A stretch of 64,000 nt of DNA, taken from JAJPIG01 sp035531675. Its GTDB lineage: Bacteria; Desulfobacterota; Binatia; Binatales; Binataceae. Below the pieces are notes generated by a model, which was given only the letters and a program-made list of their open reading frames with translations, searched no databases and was not told the origin of the DNA. Numbering within the stretch: position 1 is the first letter of the stretch; each line of letters opens with the position of its first letter. Below, one piece after another: positions 17,740 through 27,022 of the stretch. A program made the position numbers and the translations under genes. The stretch covers positions 1-64,000 of the forward strand of contig DATKSL010000007.1 in assembly GCA_035531675.1 (NCBI GenBank), given 5' to 3'.

Positions 17740-19098
17740 ATGGCTAACCGACTGTTTGGCACCGATGGCGTTCGCGGTGTCGCCAATATCGAGCCGATAA
17801 CTTCGGAAACCGCGCTCCGTCTGGGGCGCGCGCTGGCCGAGGTCTTTCACGCGCCCAGCGGACGTCATCGCCGCATCCTGATCGGCAAGGACACGCGGCT
17901 CTCCGGCTACATGCTGGAGACCGCGCTGGCCTCGGGTATCTGCTCGATGGGGGTCGACGTATGGCTGGTCGGGCCGATGCCGACGCCGGCCATCGCGTTT
18001 CTCACCCGCAGCATGCGGGCCGATGCGGGCGTGGTGATCTCGGCCTCGCACAATCCCTACGAGGACAACGGCATCAAGTTCTTTTCGCGCGAGGGTTTCA
18101 AGCTCGATGACGAAACCGAGCGCCGCATCGAGGAGCTGGTGTTCAACCCGGAAAGATTGTCGCGCGCCCCGGCCGATCAGATCGGCAAGGCGGCGCGTAT
18201 CGACGATGCCCAGGGCCGCTACCTGGTATTTCTGAAAAACTGCCTGGCGCGCGACACCAACTTCGACGGACTCAAGGTCGCGATCGATTGCGCCAACGGC
18301 GCCGCCTACAAGGTCGGTCCCGACCTGCTGCGCGAACTCGGCGCGGAGGTGGTCGCGATCGGGGTCGATCCCGACGGCATGAATATCAACCGGGATTGCG
18401 GCGCGGTCCATGCCGAGCGGCTGCGGCAAACCATCCGCGAGAGCGGCGCCCAGGTCGGCATCGCGCTCGACGGCGACGCCGATCGGGCGCTGCTGTTCGA
18501 CGAACGCGGCGAGCTGTTCGACGGCGACGACATGATGGCCATCCTGGGCTGCAAGTTGGCCGCCGAGGGCCGGCTGCGGAACAATACGGTGGTCGCCACG
18601 GTGATGAGCAACTTCGGGCTGGAACGCGCTCTGGAAGCGGCCGACGTGCGACTGGTGCGCACCGAGGTGGGCGATCCGTCGGTCGCGCGCGAGATGCGCC
18701 TCAAGCGCTACAACCTGGGTGGCGAGCAATCCGGCCACGTCATCTTCATGGACTACTCCACCACCGGCGACGGCCTGCTGACCGCCCTGTTGATGCTTTC
18801 CCATATGCTCGAGCGCGGCCGGCCGCTCAGTGAGTTGCGCGCCATGCAGCGGGTGCCGCAGGTGCTCGAGAACGTGCGCGTGCGCGAGCGCACCCCGCTC
18901 GACGGGATGCCCGAGGTGCGCAGCCTGATTGCCGACGCCGAGCGGCGCCTGCGCGGCAACGGTCGGCTGCTGGTGCGATACTCGGGCACCGAGATGGTGG
19001 CGCGCGTAATGGTCGAGGGCGACGATTCGGCGGCGATCGCGGCCGTGGCCAAAGAGATCGGCGCTGCCATCCGGCAACGTATCGGCGCCGGTTCCTGA
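17740..19098 (+). CDS. glmM: Phosphoglucosamine mutase
   Basis: Protein of 452 residues of the alpha-D-phosphohexomutase family. The N-terminus has FGTDGVRG, the catalytic phosphoserine loop is ISASHNP (Ser103), the metal loop is DGDADR and the C-terminal phosphate loop is RYSGTE. It converts glucosamine-6-phosphate to glucosamine-1-phosphate for UDP-GlcNAc, peptidoglycan and LPS. The ATG at 17740 is used; a TTG three codons upstream is the alternative. GlmM also inhibits CdaA in other bacteria. Confidence 0.97.
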   Translation: MANRLFGTDGVRGVANIEPITSETALRLGRALAEVFHAPSGRHRRILIGKDTRLSGYMLETALASGICSMGVDVWLVGPMPTPAIAFLTRSMRADAGVVISASHNPYEDNGIKFFSREGFKLDDETERRIEELVFNPERLSRAPADQIGKAARIDDAQGRYLVFLKNCLARDTNFDGLKVAIDCANGAAYKVGPDLLRELGAEVVAIGVDPDGMNINRDCGAVHAERLRQTIRESGAQVGIALDGDADRALLFDERGELFDGDDMMAILGCKLAAEGRLRNNTVVATVMSNFGLERALEAADVRLVRTEVGDPSVAREMRLKRYNLGGEQSGHVIFMDYSTTGDGLLTALLMLSHMLERGRPLSELRAMQRVPQVLENVRVRERTPLDGMPEVRSLIADAERRLRGNGRLLVRYSGTEMVARVMVEGDDSAAIAAVAKEIGAAIRQRIGAGS

Positions 19099-19102
19099 AA
19101 CC

Positions 19103-19930
19103 ATGGCGCGGCTCGGCGTCAACATCGATCATGTCGCAACCGTGCGCCAGGCGCGGCGCACGGATTATCCCGATCCGCTCGAAGCCGCCCGGCTCGCCGA
19201 GCGCGGCGGCGCGAAGGCGATTACGGTCCATCTGCGCGAGGACCGCCGCCATATCCAGGATTACGATGTCCTGAGCCTGCGCGGCGCGCTGCGGGTCCAT
19301 CTCAATCTCGAGCTGGCGCCGCTGGACGAGATGGTCGAGCTGGCGGCGCGGGTTCGTCCCAACGAAGTCTGCCTAGTTCCCGAGCGGCGCGCGGAGCTTA
19401 CCACCGAGGGCGGCCTCGACGTCGCCGGGCTAACCGACCGGCTGACGCCGCTGGTGCGTCGGCTTCACGATGCGGGTGTCGTGGTGAGCCTGTTCGTCGA
19501 TCCCGAGCAGCATCAGCTCGCTGCGGCCGCGGCGCTGGGCGCCGAGTTCGTCGAACTGCACACCGGTACCTATGCGAATCAGGCCGATGCTGATCTGTCA
19601 TCAGCCAAGCCCCCGCGTGCTGCGAAACTTGGCGAGTCGTCGCTCGCCGAGCTGGAGAAAGTCCGGACCGCAGCCGAGGTCGCCCGCGTGCTCAAGCTCA
19701 AATGCAACGCCGGCCATGGCTTGAACTATCGCAACGTCGGGCCGATCGCAGCGCTGGGCGGCCTGCAATGGCTGCATATCGGCCATGCGATCGTCGCCCG
19801 CGCCGTGATGGTCGGGATGGTGCGCGCGGTGCGCGAGATGAAAGCCCTGCTCGATCGTCCCGACCTCTCGATGCTGCCGCGCGCCCGTGCCGCGCGGCCG
19901 GCGCCGGTGCCGCGCCGCTCTCGCGCATGA
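19103..19930 (+). CDS. pdxJ: Pyridoxine 5'-phosphate synthase
   Basis: TIM-barrel protein of 275 residues with the signature starts GVNIDHVATVRQARRT, ITVHLREDRRHIQDYD and the closing GHGLNYRNV..LHIGHAIVARA. It condenses 1-deoxyxylulose-5-phosphate with 3-amino-1-hydroxyacetone phosphate to form pyridoxine phosphate. The C-terminal 30 residues are an Arg/Pro/Ala-rich tail beyond the conserved domain. The stop codon overlaps the start of the next gene (ATGA). In related genomes acpS often lies between pdxJ and nnr; it is absent here. Confidence 0.96.
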   Translation: MARLGVNIDHVATVRQARRTDYPDPLEAARLAERGGAKAITVHLREDRRHIQDYDVLSLRGALRVHLNLELAPLDEMVELAARVRPNEVCLVPERRAELTTEGGLDVAGLTDRLTPLVRRLHDAGVVVSLFVDPEQHQLAAAAALGAEFVELHTGTYANQADADLSSAKPPRAAKLGESSLAELEKVRTAAEVARVLKLKCNAGHGLNYRNVGPIAALGGLQWLHIGHAIVARAVMVGMVRAVREMKALLDRPDLSMLPRARAARPAPVPRRSRA

Positions 19931-21483
19931 AACTCCTGACTGCCGCGCAAAGCCGCGAGCTCGATCGCCTGAGCCAGCATCGCCACGGTATCGAGTCCTA
20001 CGCGCTGATGACGCGCGCCGGTGAGGCGGTGGCCGATGCCACGGCGCGGCGCTGGCCCGAGCGGATTCGCGCCGGCGTCATGGTGATCGCCGGGCGGGGC
20101 AATAACGGCGGTGACGGGATGGTCGCGGCGCGCCGCTTGGCCGCCAACGGCGCGCAGGTGCGCGTCATCCTGTTGGGCAGCATCGAGGAGCTTCGGGGCG
20201 ACGCACGCCGCGCCTGCGACGAATGGATCGGCGCGGATCGCCGGGTCGTGGAAGCGACCACGGAACGGGCGGTGAGTTCGGCCATTGCGGATGGCGCCGG
20301 AGTTATTATCGATGCAATCTTCGGCACCGGTCTGAACGCCGAGGTCAAGGGACTCGCCCGCCACGCCGTCGAAGAAATCAACCGCGCCACCGCGGTCGTG
20401 ACCGCGGTCGATATCGCCTCGGGCGTGAACGCCGACACTGGCGCGATCATGGGCGTTGCGGCGCAGGCCGACCTGACGATCACCTTCGGGGCCGCCAAGT
20501 TCGGCCACGTTTCGTATCCCGGCGCGGCCTGCTGCGGTGATCTCGAGGTCGCCGACATCGGCTTCGCGCCGGCCGCGCTGGCCGAGCTCGGCGCTACCGG
20601 ATGCTATCTGGATCGCGCCGAGATCGCGCCGTTGATTAGGCCGCGCCTCGCCAATACTCACAAGGGCACTTATGGCCATCCGTTGATCGTCGCGGGCAGC
20701 CGCGGCAAGGCTGGCGCCGCGCTGCTGGCCTCGCGGTCCGCGCTCAGGATGGGCGCCGGGCTGGTGACCGCGGCGATTCCCGATTCGGTAGCGGCGATCG
20801 TCGCGGCGGGGCAGGCGGAGCTGATGACCGAGGCGATGCCCGACCTCGACGGCCATTTCGATGGCGCGCGCACCGTCGCGCGGCTTGCCACGCTCGCCGC
20901 GTCGATGAGCGCGCTGGTGGTCGGGCCGGGAATCGGGGTCAGCAACGGCACTCGCGAGATCATAGCCTGGCTGGCCGACCATCCCGGCTCGCCGCCCACG
21001 CCGCTGGTGCTCGATGCCGACGGCCTGAACCTGCTCGCGCAACTCGGGCCGGCGCGCCTCAAGCGCTCGTCACGCCCGACCATCCTGACGCCGCATCCGG
21101 GCGAGATGGGGCGCCTGCTCGGCGCAACGGCTGCCGAGATCAATGCTGATCGAATCTCCAGCGCACTGCGCTTGGCTGGTCTGACCGGATCGCACGTACT
21201 GCTCAAGGGGAATCGCTCGGTGATTGCCGGAGCGGGCGGCGAGGTCTGCGTCAATTCGAGCGGCAATCCCGGGATGGCGACGGCGGGGATGGGCGACGCA
21301 TTGTCGGGCATGCTGGGGGCGTTGATGGGGCAGGGGCTCGATCCGCTCGACGCGCTCAAGCTCGGCGTCTATCTCCATGGCTTCGCGGCCGACCGGGTGG
21401 CCGCGCGGCGCGGGCCGGTCGGGTACCTGGCCGGCGACGTAATCGACGAGCTGCCCGCCGCGCTGGCTGCGCTGCAGGCCTGA
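19927..21483 (+). CDS. nnr: Bifunctional NAD(P)H-hydrate epimerase/dehydratase
   Basis: Fusion protein of 518 residues that repairs hydrated NAD(P)H. The N-terminal YjeF_N domain (about 1-215) carries GRGNNGGDGMVAARRL and DAIFGTGL, the epimerase motifs. The C-terminal ribokinase-like ADP/ATP-dependent dehydratase domain (about 230-518) has THKGTYGHPLIVAGS, LDADGLN, LTPHPGEMGRLLG and GMGDALSGMLGAL. The ATG at 19927 overlaps the pdxJ stop (ATGA); the longer open frame upstream is only the pdxJ shadow. Confidence 0.95.
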   Translation: MKLLTAAQSRELDRLSQHRHGIESYALMTRAGEAVADATARRWPERIRAGVMVIAGRGNNGGDGMVAARRLAANGAQVRVILLGSIEELRGDARRACDEWIGADRRVVEATTERAVSSAIADGAGVIIDAIFGTGLNAEVKGLARHAVEEINRATAVVTAVDIASGVNADTGAIMGVAAQADLTITFGAAKFGHVSYPGAACCGDLEVADIGFAPAALAELGATGCYLDRAEIAPLIRPRLANTHKGTYGHPLIVAGSRGKAGAALLASRSALRMGAGLVTAAIPDSVAAIVAAGQAELMTEAMPDLDGHFDGARTVARLATLAASMSALVVGPGIGVSNGTREIIAWLADHPGSPPTPLVLDADGLNLLAQLGPARLKRSSRPTILTPHPGEMGRLLGATAAEINADRISSALRLAGLTGSHVLLKGNRSVIAGAGGEVCVNSSGNPGMATAGMGDALSGMLGALMGQGLDPLDALKLGVYLHGFAADRVAARRGPVGYLAGDVIDELPAALAALQA

Positions 21484-21486
21484 TTT

Positions 21487-21500
21487 CTACGCTATAATTT
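21487..21500 (+). promoter_or_regulatory. Possible -10 element upstream of tsaE
   Basis: The 46-base gap after nnr holds a perfect TATAAT (21493-21498) in an AT-rich patch that stands out from its surroundings. No good -35 box is seen 17 bases upstream, which lies inside the end of nnr. It may give weak extra transcription of tsaE and downstream genes. Confidence 0.3.
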
Positions 21501-21529
21501 GATTTTGTCGGCGCTTCGCCGTTCCAATC

Positions 21530-22000
21530 ATGGTGCGATTCTCGATCGAAAGCCGTTCGGCGCGCGAGACCAAGAGCTGGGGACGCCGCCTCGCTTCGCT
21601 GCTGACCGGCGGCGAGTTGCTGGGCCTGGTCGGCGACCTGGGCGCCGGCAAGACCTGTTTCGTCAAGGGTCTGGCGCGCGGGCTCAGCCTCGACGAGAAG
21701 CGCATCCTGAGTCCCACCTTCACGATGATCCAGGAGCATCGCGGCCGCCTCGCGCTCTACCATATCGATCTCTACCGGCTTGAGCAGGCACATCTCGACG
21801 ATCTTGGCTTGCGCGAATATCTGTTTTCCGACGGGGTCGCGGCGGTCGAATGGTTCGAGCGGCTGCGCGAAGCGCCCACCCTCGATTGCCTCACGATCCA
21901 TATCGGGTACGCTGGCGCCAACGCGCGTCGGATCGAGTTCGCGGCCGAAACCGATCGTTATCGCGAGCTGATCGAACGTCTGAGGAAGCGCTTCGGCTAG
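21530..22000 (+). CDS. tsaE: tRNA threonylcarbamoyladenosine biosynthesis ATPase TsaE
   Basis: P-loop protein of 156 residues with Walker A GDLGAGKT (35-42), the SPTFTMIQEH switch segment and the HIDLYRL and VEWFER motifs of TsaE. It drives turnover of the TsaB-TsaD complex that makes t6A37 in ANN-decoding tRNAs. Position between nnr and lysC follows the usual deltaproteobacterial order. Confidence 0.95.
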   Translation: MVRFSIESRSARETKSWGRRLASLLTGGELLGLVGDLGAGKTCFVKGLARGLSLDEKRILSPTFTMIQEHRGRLALYHIDLYRLEQAHLDDLGLREYLFSDGVAAVEWFERLREAPTLDCLTIHIGYAGANARRIEFAAETDRYRELIERLRKRFG

Positions 22001-22083
22001 TCCGCGCGTCGCCTGCCGAGCGCATTATCTGCCGCGCGGGGGCTCTGGTTTAGGCCCGGGGTTCCGCTCATAATTAAAGATTC

Positions 22084-22102
22084 AACCCGCAGCCAGCGGG
22101 TT
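22084..22102 (+). promoter_or_regulatory. Hairpin in the lysC leader
   Basis: A perfect 7-base inverted repeat (AACCCGC, loop AGCCA, GCGGGTT) lies 10 bases before the lysC start and is followed by TT. It could be a weak terminator, a remnant attenuator or a structure that affects access to the ribosome-binding region. An AT-rich CATAAT patch at 22069-22074 could be a -10 box. No leader peptide was found. Confidence 0.35.
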
Positions 22103-22112
22103 TTGAGGTCAG

Positions 22113-23354
22113 ATGGCTCTGGTCGTCAAAAAATTTGGCGGCACGTCAGTCGGCTCAGTCGATCGGATTAAGCGGGTAGCCGACCACGTGGCGCGGGCGC
22201 GCGCCGCCGGCGACGACCTGGTGGTCGTGGTGTCGGCGATGGCGGGTGAGACCAACCGGCTGTTTGCGCTGGCCGGCGAGCTCTGCGAGACGCCCGATGC
22301 GCGCGAAATCGACGTCCTGGTGGCTACCGGCGAGCAGGTCTCGGCCGCGCTGCTGGCGATGCGCCTGGCGGCGATCGGCTGCCCGGCGGTCTCGTTCCTG
22401 GCTCATCAGCTACCGGTCCGCACCGATGCGAATCACGGCCGGGCGCGAATCACGGCGGTGGAATGCGAGCGCGTGCAGCAGGCGCTCCGCGACCATCGAA
22501 TCGTCGTGATCGCGGGCTACCAGGGCGTCGATGAGTACGGCGATATCACGACGCTGGGCCGCGGCGCCTCCGACCTGACCGCGGTGGCGATGGCGGCGGT
22601 GCTCAAGGCGGCGGCCTGCGAAATCTATACCGATGTCGACGGGGTCTACACCGCCGACCCGAACATCTGTCCCAAGGCGCGCAAGCTCAAGCGCATCTCG
22701 TACGACGAGATGCTGGAGATGGCGGGACTTGGCGCGAAGGTGCTGCAGTTGCGCTCGGTCGAGCTGGCGCGGCGCTTCAACGTCCCGCTGGTGGTACGCT
22801 CGAGTTTCAAGGAAGAGCTCGAGGGCACCTGGGTCGGGCAGGAGGATCCAAAGATGGAAGACGTGCTGGTCTCGGGCGTCACGCTCGACCAGAATCAGAG
22901 CAAGCTGACGATTACCGGCGTCGAGGATCGGCCCGGCCTGGCGGCGCGCATCTTCGGACCGATCGCCGAGGCCGGCATCGTGGTCGATATGATCATCCAG
23001 AATGCCAGCGCCGACGGCCGCACCGACCTGACCTTTACGGTCGGACGCGCCGATTTGCGCCACGCCCTGGAGATCGTGCAGACCCTCGCCGGCGAAGTCG
23101 GCGCGCGTGGTGTGCGCCATGAGGAGCAGGTGGCCAAGGTTTCTGTGGTGGGAGTCGGGATGCGATCGCATGCCGGCGTCGCCGCCCGGATGTTCCGGAT
23201 TCTGGCCGACGAACGCGTCAATATCGAAATGATCGCGACCTCCGAGATCAAGGTCTCGGTAGTGGTCAACGCCAAGTACGGCGAGCTGGCGATGCGCACG
23301 CTGCACGACGCCTTTATTGGCGCCGATCAAAACGCCGCTCCGGAGACCTTCTGA
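22113..23354 (+). CDS. lysC: Aspartate kinase
   Basis: Monofunctional aspartokinase of 413 residues. The N-terminal KFGGTSVG loop and the catalytic amino-acid-kinase domain (with GRGASDLTAVAMA and TDVDGVYTADP) are followed by two ACT domains from about residue 260. These ACT domains normally bind lysine and/or threonine for feedback control. It makes aspartyl phosphate for the lysine, methionine and threonine branches; hom and thrC are 21 kb downstream. cimA follows 2 bases after the stop. Confidence 0.97.
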   Translation: MALVVKKFGGTSVGSVDRIKRVADHVARARAAGDDLVVVVSAMAGETNRLFALAGELCETPDAREIDVLVATGEQVSAALLAMRLAAIGCPAVSFLAHQLPVRTDANHGRARITAVECERVQQALRDHRIVVIAGYQGVDEYGDITTLGRGASDLTAVAMAAVLKAAACEIYTDVDGVYTADPNICPKARKLKRISYDEMLEMAGLGAKVLQLRSVELARRFNVPLVVRSSFKEELEGTWVGQEDPKMEDVLVSGVTLDQNQSKLTITGVEDRPGLAARIFGPIAEAGIVVDMIIQNASADGRTDLTFTVGRADLRHALEIVQTLAGEVGARGVRHEEQVAKVSVVGVGMRSHAGVAARMFRILADERVNIEMIATSEIKVSVVVNAKYGELAMRTLHDAFIGADQNAAPETF

Positions 23355-23356
23355 CG

Positions 23357-25027
23357 ATGGCGCAGATGCGCAAGATTCACCTCTACGACACCACCCTGCG
23401 CGACGGCTGCCAGTCCGAGGATGTGTCGCTCACGGTCGAGGACAAGGTCACCATCGCGCAGCGGCTCGACGAGCTCGGTATCGATTATGTCGAGGGCGGA
23501 TGGCCGGGCTCCAACGAGCGCGACGCCGCCTTCTTCAAGGAAGTCAAACGCGTCAAGTTGCACCATGCGAAGATCGTCGCCTTCGGCTCGACGCGCCGCG
23601 CCGGAGTGCGCGCTTCGGCCGACAAGAATCTGCAGCTTATCCTGCGCGCCGACACCGCGGTCGCGACCGTGGTCGGCAAGACCTGGGACCTGCACGTGCA
23701 CGAGGCGCTGAGAATCTCGACCGACGCCAACCTCGAAATCCTGCACGATACAATCGCCTACCTGAAGCGCCATCTGGATGAGGTGATTTTCGACGCCGAG
23801 CATTTCTTCGACGGCCTCGCCGCCAACCCCGCCTTTGCGATCGCCTGCCTGAAGGCGGTCGACGAGGCCGGGGTCGATTCGATCGCGCTGTGCGATACCA
23901 ACGGCGGGCGCCTGCCCCACGAGATCGTTGCCGGCGTCAACGCGGCGCGCGCCGCGGTCGGCTGCGCGATCGGAATCCATTGTCATAACGATTCGGAGGT
24001 CGCGGTCGCCAATTCGCTGGCCGCGATCGAGGCCGGCGCGGTGCAGGTGCAGGGCACCATCAACGGCCTGGGCGAGCGCTGCGGCAACGCCAACCTGGTG
24101 TCGATTATCGCCAACCTGCAGCTCAAGCTCGGCTATCAGTGCGTGTCGCCCAAGCGCCTCAGGTCGCTCGAAGATCTTTCGCGCCTGGTCTATGAACTGG
24201 CCAACGTGACTCCGGCCGCGCGCCAACCCTATGTCGGCCGCAGCGCCTTTACGCATAAGGCCGGACTTCACGTCTCCGGCATCCAGCGCAACCCCAGCAC
24301 CTACGAGCATGTCGATCCCACGCTGGTCGGCAACGACCGGCGCGTGGTGCTGTCGGAGCTCTCGGGCCGCGCCAATATTCTTTACAAGGCGCGCGAGTTC
24401 GGCCTGCGCGTCGAGCCGAGCAACGAAAAAATTGGTCTGCTGCTCGACGAGCTCAAGCGTCTCGAGGGCTTGGGCTATGTCTTCGACGGCGCCGATGCCT
24501 CCTTCGAGCTGGTGATGCTGCGGGCGCTGGGACTCACGCGCGAGTACTTCCGCTTCGTCAGTTTCCGCGTCTTCGACGACAAGTGGCACGCCGACCAGGC
24601 GCCGTTCAGCGAGGCGGTGGTGGTGATCGAAGGGCCCGACGGCCAGCGCACGCGCAACTCCGCGATCGGCAACGGCCCCGTCCATGCGCTCGATGCCGCC
24701 CTGCGCCGCTCGCTGGTGCCGTACTATCCTTCGCTCGAAGCGATGCAACTGTTCGACTACAAAGTGCGCGTGCTCGATACCGGCCATGGCACCGGCTCGC
24801 GCGTGCGCGTGCTGATCGAATCGACCGACGGCAAACGCAGCTGGGGCACGGTCGGCGTCTCGAATAACGTCATCGAGGCGAGCTGGCAGGCGCTGATTGA
24901 TTCCGTCGAATACAAGCTCTACAAGGACGGCGTCAAGCTTCGCAGCCGGTCGCTGGCGGCCCGCAACGGCGCCCGCACGGGAGCGCCGGCCGCGCCAGCA
25001 GCAACGCCGTTCGCCAAGGGCACCTGA
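23357..25027 (+). CDS. cimA: (R)-citramalate synthase
   Basis: HMG-CoA-lyase-like TIM-barrel enzyme of 556 residues. The N-terminus has YDTTLRDGCQSEDVSLTVEDK, and the metal motif HCHND appears as GIHCHNDSEVAVANS. The C-terminal third is the LeuA dimerisation/allosteric domain. The DYVEGGWPGSN segment and total length fit CimA (pyruvate + acetyl-CoA to citramalate, the threonine-independent isoleucine route) better than LeuA or HomCitS. Pairing with lysC is as in Geobacter. Confidence 0.92.
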   Translation: MAQMRKIHLYDTTLRDGCQSEDVSLTVEDKVTIAQRLDELGIDYVEGGWPGSNERDAAFFKEVKRVKLHHAKIVAFGSTRRAGVRASADKNLQLILRADTAVATVVGKTWDLHVHEALRISTDANLEILHDTIAYLKRHLDEVIFDAEHFFDGLAANPAFAIACLKAVDEAGVDSIALCDTNGGRLPHEIVAGVNAARAAVGCAIGIHCHNDSEVAVANSLAAIEAGAVQVQGTINGLGERCGNANLVSIIANLQLKLGYQCVSPKRLRSLEDLSRLVYELANVTPAARQPYVGRSAFTHKAGLHVSGIQRNPSTYEHVDPTLVGNDRRVVLSELSGRANILYKAREFGLRVEPSNEKIGLLLDELKRLEGLGYVFDGADASFELVMLRALGLTREYFRFVSFRVFDDKWHADQAPFSEAVVVIEGPDGQRTRNSAIGNGPVHALDAALRRSLVPYYPSLEAMQLFDYKVRVLDTGHGTGSRVRVLIESTDGKRSWGTVGVSNNVIEASWQALIDSVEYKLYKDGVKLRSRSLAARNGARTGAPAAPAATPFAKGT

Positions 25028-25040
25028 CGGGGCCATCGCG

Positions 25041-25760
<720 letters not shown>

Positions 25761-25849
25761 GCCGTGTTCGGAGCGCGGCCGGCCCGCTCACGTCGCTTTT
25801 GCCGCCGGATCGGGTAAGCTAAGTTAATCCCTTTGGAATCCCAACCAGG

Positions 25850-27022
25850 ATGCGAATCTATCTCGACCACAATGCCGCGGCGCCGCTCAAGCCCGCGGTG
25901 CGTGAGGCTTGCGCCGAGCTGGCCGAATTCGCCGGCAATCCGGCCTCGATTCATCATTCGGGCCAGCGCGCCCGCCGCTTGCTCGAACAGGCCCGCGAAC
26001 GAATCGCCGCGCTGATCGAGGCCGACCCGCGCCGCGTGATCTTCACCAGCGGCGGTACTGAATCGAATAATCTTGCGATCTTCGGCACCGCGATAGGCGC
26101 GTCGGCCCGCCGTCGGATCGTCAGCTCGACGGTCGAGCATTCCTCGATAATCGAACCGCTCGCCGCTCTGCAGGAGCGCGGTTTCGAGATCGTCAGGCTG
26201 CCGGTTGATAGCGACGGTCATATTGATACCGAGGCGGCGCGCGCCGCACTCGATTCCGCTACCGCGCTGGTCACCTTGGGGCTGGCGAACTCCGAGAGCG
26301 GCACGATCCAGAACCTCGCGCCGCTCGCCGCGGCGATCCGCAGTTGCGGTGCGCTGTTCCATATCGACGCCGCGCAGGCGCTCGGCCGCATCCCGGTTTC
26401 AGTGGCTGCGCTGGGCTGCGATCTGATAACGCTCAGTGGACACAAGTTGGGCGCGCCGGCAGGAATCGGCGGACTTTATGTGCGCGATCCGGCGCGGCTT
26501 GCGCCGCTTATCCTGGGCGGTCCGCAGGAGTACGGCGTGCGCGCCGGCACCCCGAATCTTAGCGGTGCGGTGGGCTTCGGCGTCGCCGCCGATACGATCA
26601 GGAACTCGCTCGATGTCGAGTCGGCACGTAGCGCCGCGCTCGCCGAACGCTTGCTCGCACACCTGCTCGACGCGGTTCCCGGCCTGACGCTCAACGGCCC
26701 GCGTGGCGGGCGGCTGCCCAACACGCTCAACCTCACTTTCCCGGCGGTGGCGGGCGAAAGCCTGCTGCTGGCGCTCGATCTCGAAGGCGTCGAGGTTTCG
26801 ATGGGCTCGGCGTGCGCCGCCGGCTCGGTCGAGCCCTCGCACGTCCTGCTGGCGATGGGCCGCGATGAAGCGGCGGCGCGCAGCTCGCTTCGAATCAGTC
26901 TCGGCTGGTCGACGACGGTCGCCGAGATCGATCAGGCCGCCGAAATAATTCCGCGCGTATGGCGGCGAGTCTCAGCGGCGGAACCATTGCGGCCATCGTT
27001 TGCCGAGGGAGCGTCGCGATGA
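25850..27022 (+). CDS. Cysteine desulfurase, NifS/IscS type
   Basis: Class V aminotransferase fold, 390 residues. The PLP lysine is in LSGHKLG (Lys199), the ESNNLAI and HIDAAQ motifs are present, and the catalytic cysteine is in MGSACAAGS (Cys322). It removes sulfur from cysteine as a persulfide for thio-modification or Fe-S clusters. The stop codon overlaps the mnmA start (ATGA), so sulfur supply for tRNA 2-thiouridine is the likely main role. No iscU or iscR is adjacent. The 89-base gap upstream holds no obvious control site. Confidence 0.93.
   Translation: MRIYLDHNAAAPLKPAVREACAELAEFAGNPASIHHSGQRARRLLEQARERIAALIEADPRRVIFTSGGTESNNLAIFGTAIGASARRRIVSSTVEHSSIIEPLAALQERGFEIVRLPVDSDGHIDTEAARAALDSATALVTLGLANSESGTIQNLAPLAAAIRSCGALFHIDAAQALGRIPVSVAALGCDLITLSGHKLGAPAGIGGLYVRDPARLAPLILGGPQEYGVRAGTPNLSGAVGFGVAADTIRNSLDVESARSAALAERLLAHLLDAVPGLTLNGPRGGRLPNTLNLTFPAVAGESLLLALDLEGVEVSMGSACAAGSVEPSHVLLAMGRDEAAARSSLRISLGWSTTVAEIDQAAEIIPRVWRRVSAAEPLRPSFAEGASR

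Noticed and set aside
16858..19125. 755-codon reverse open frame across cdaR and glmM
   Set aside because: Shadow of conserved forward genes; no motif.
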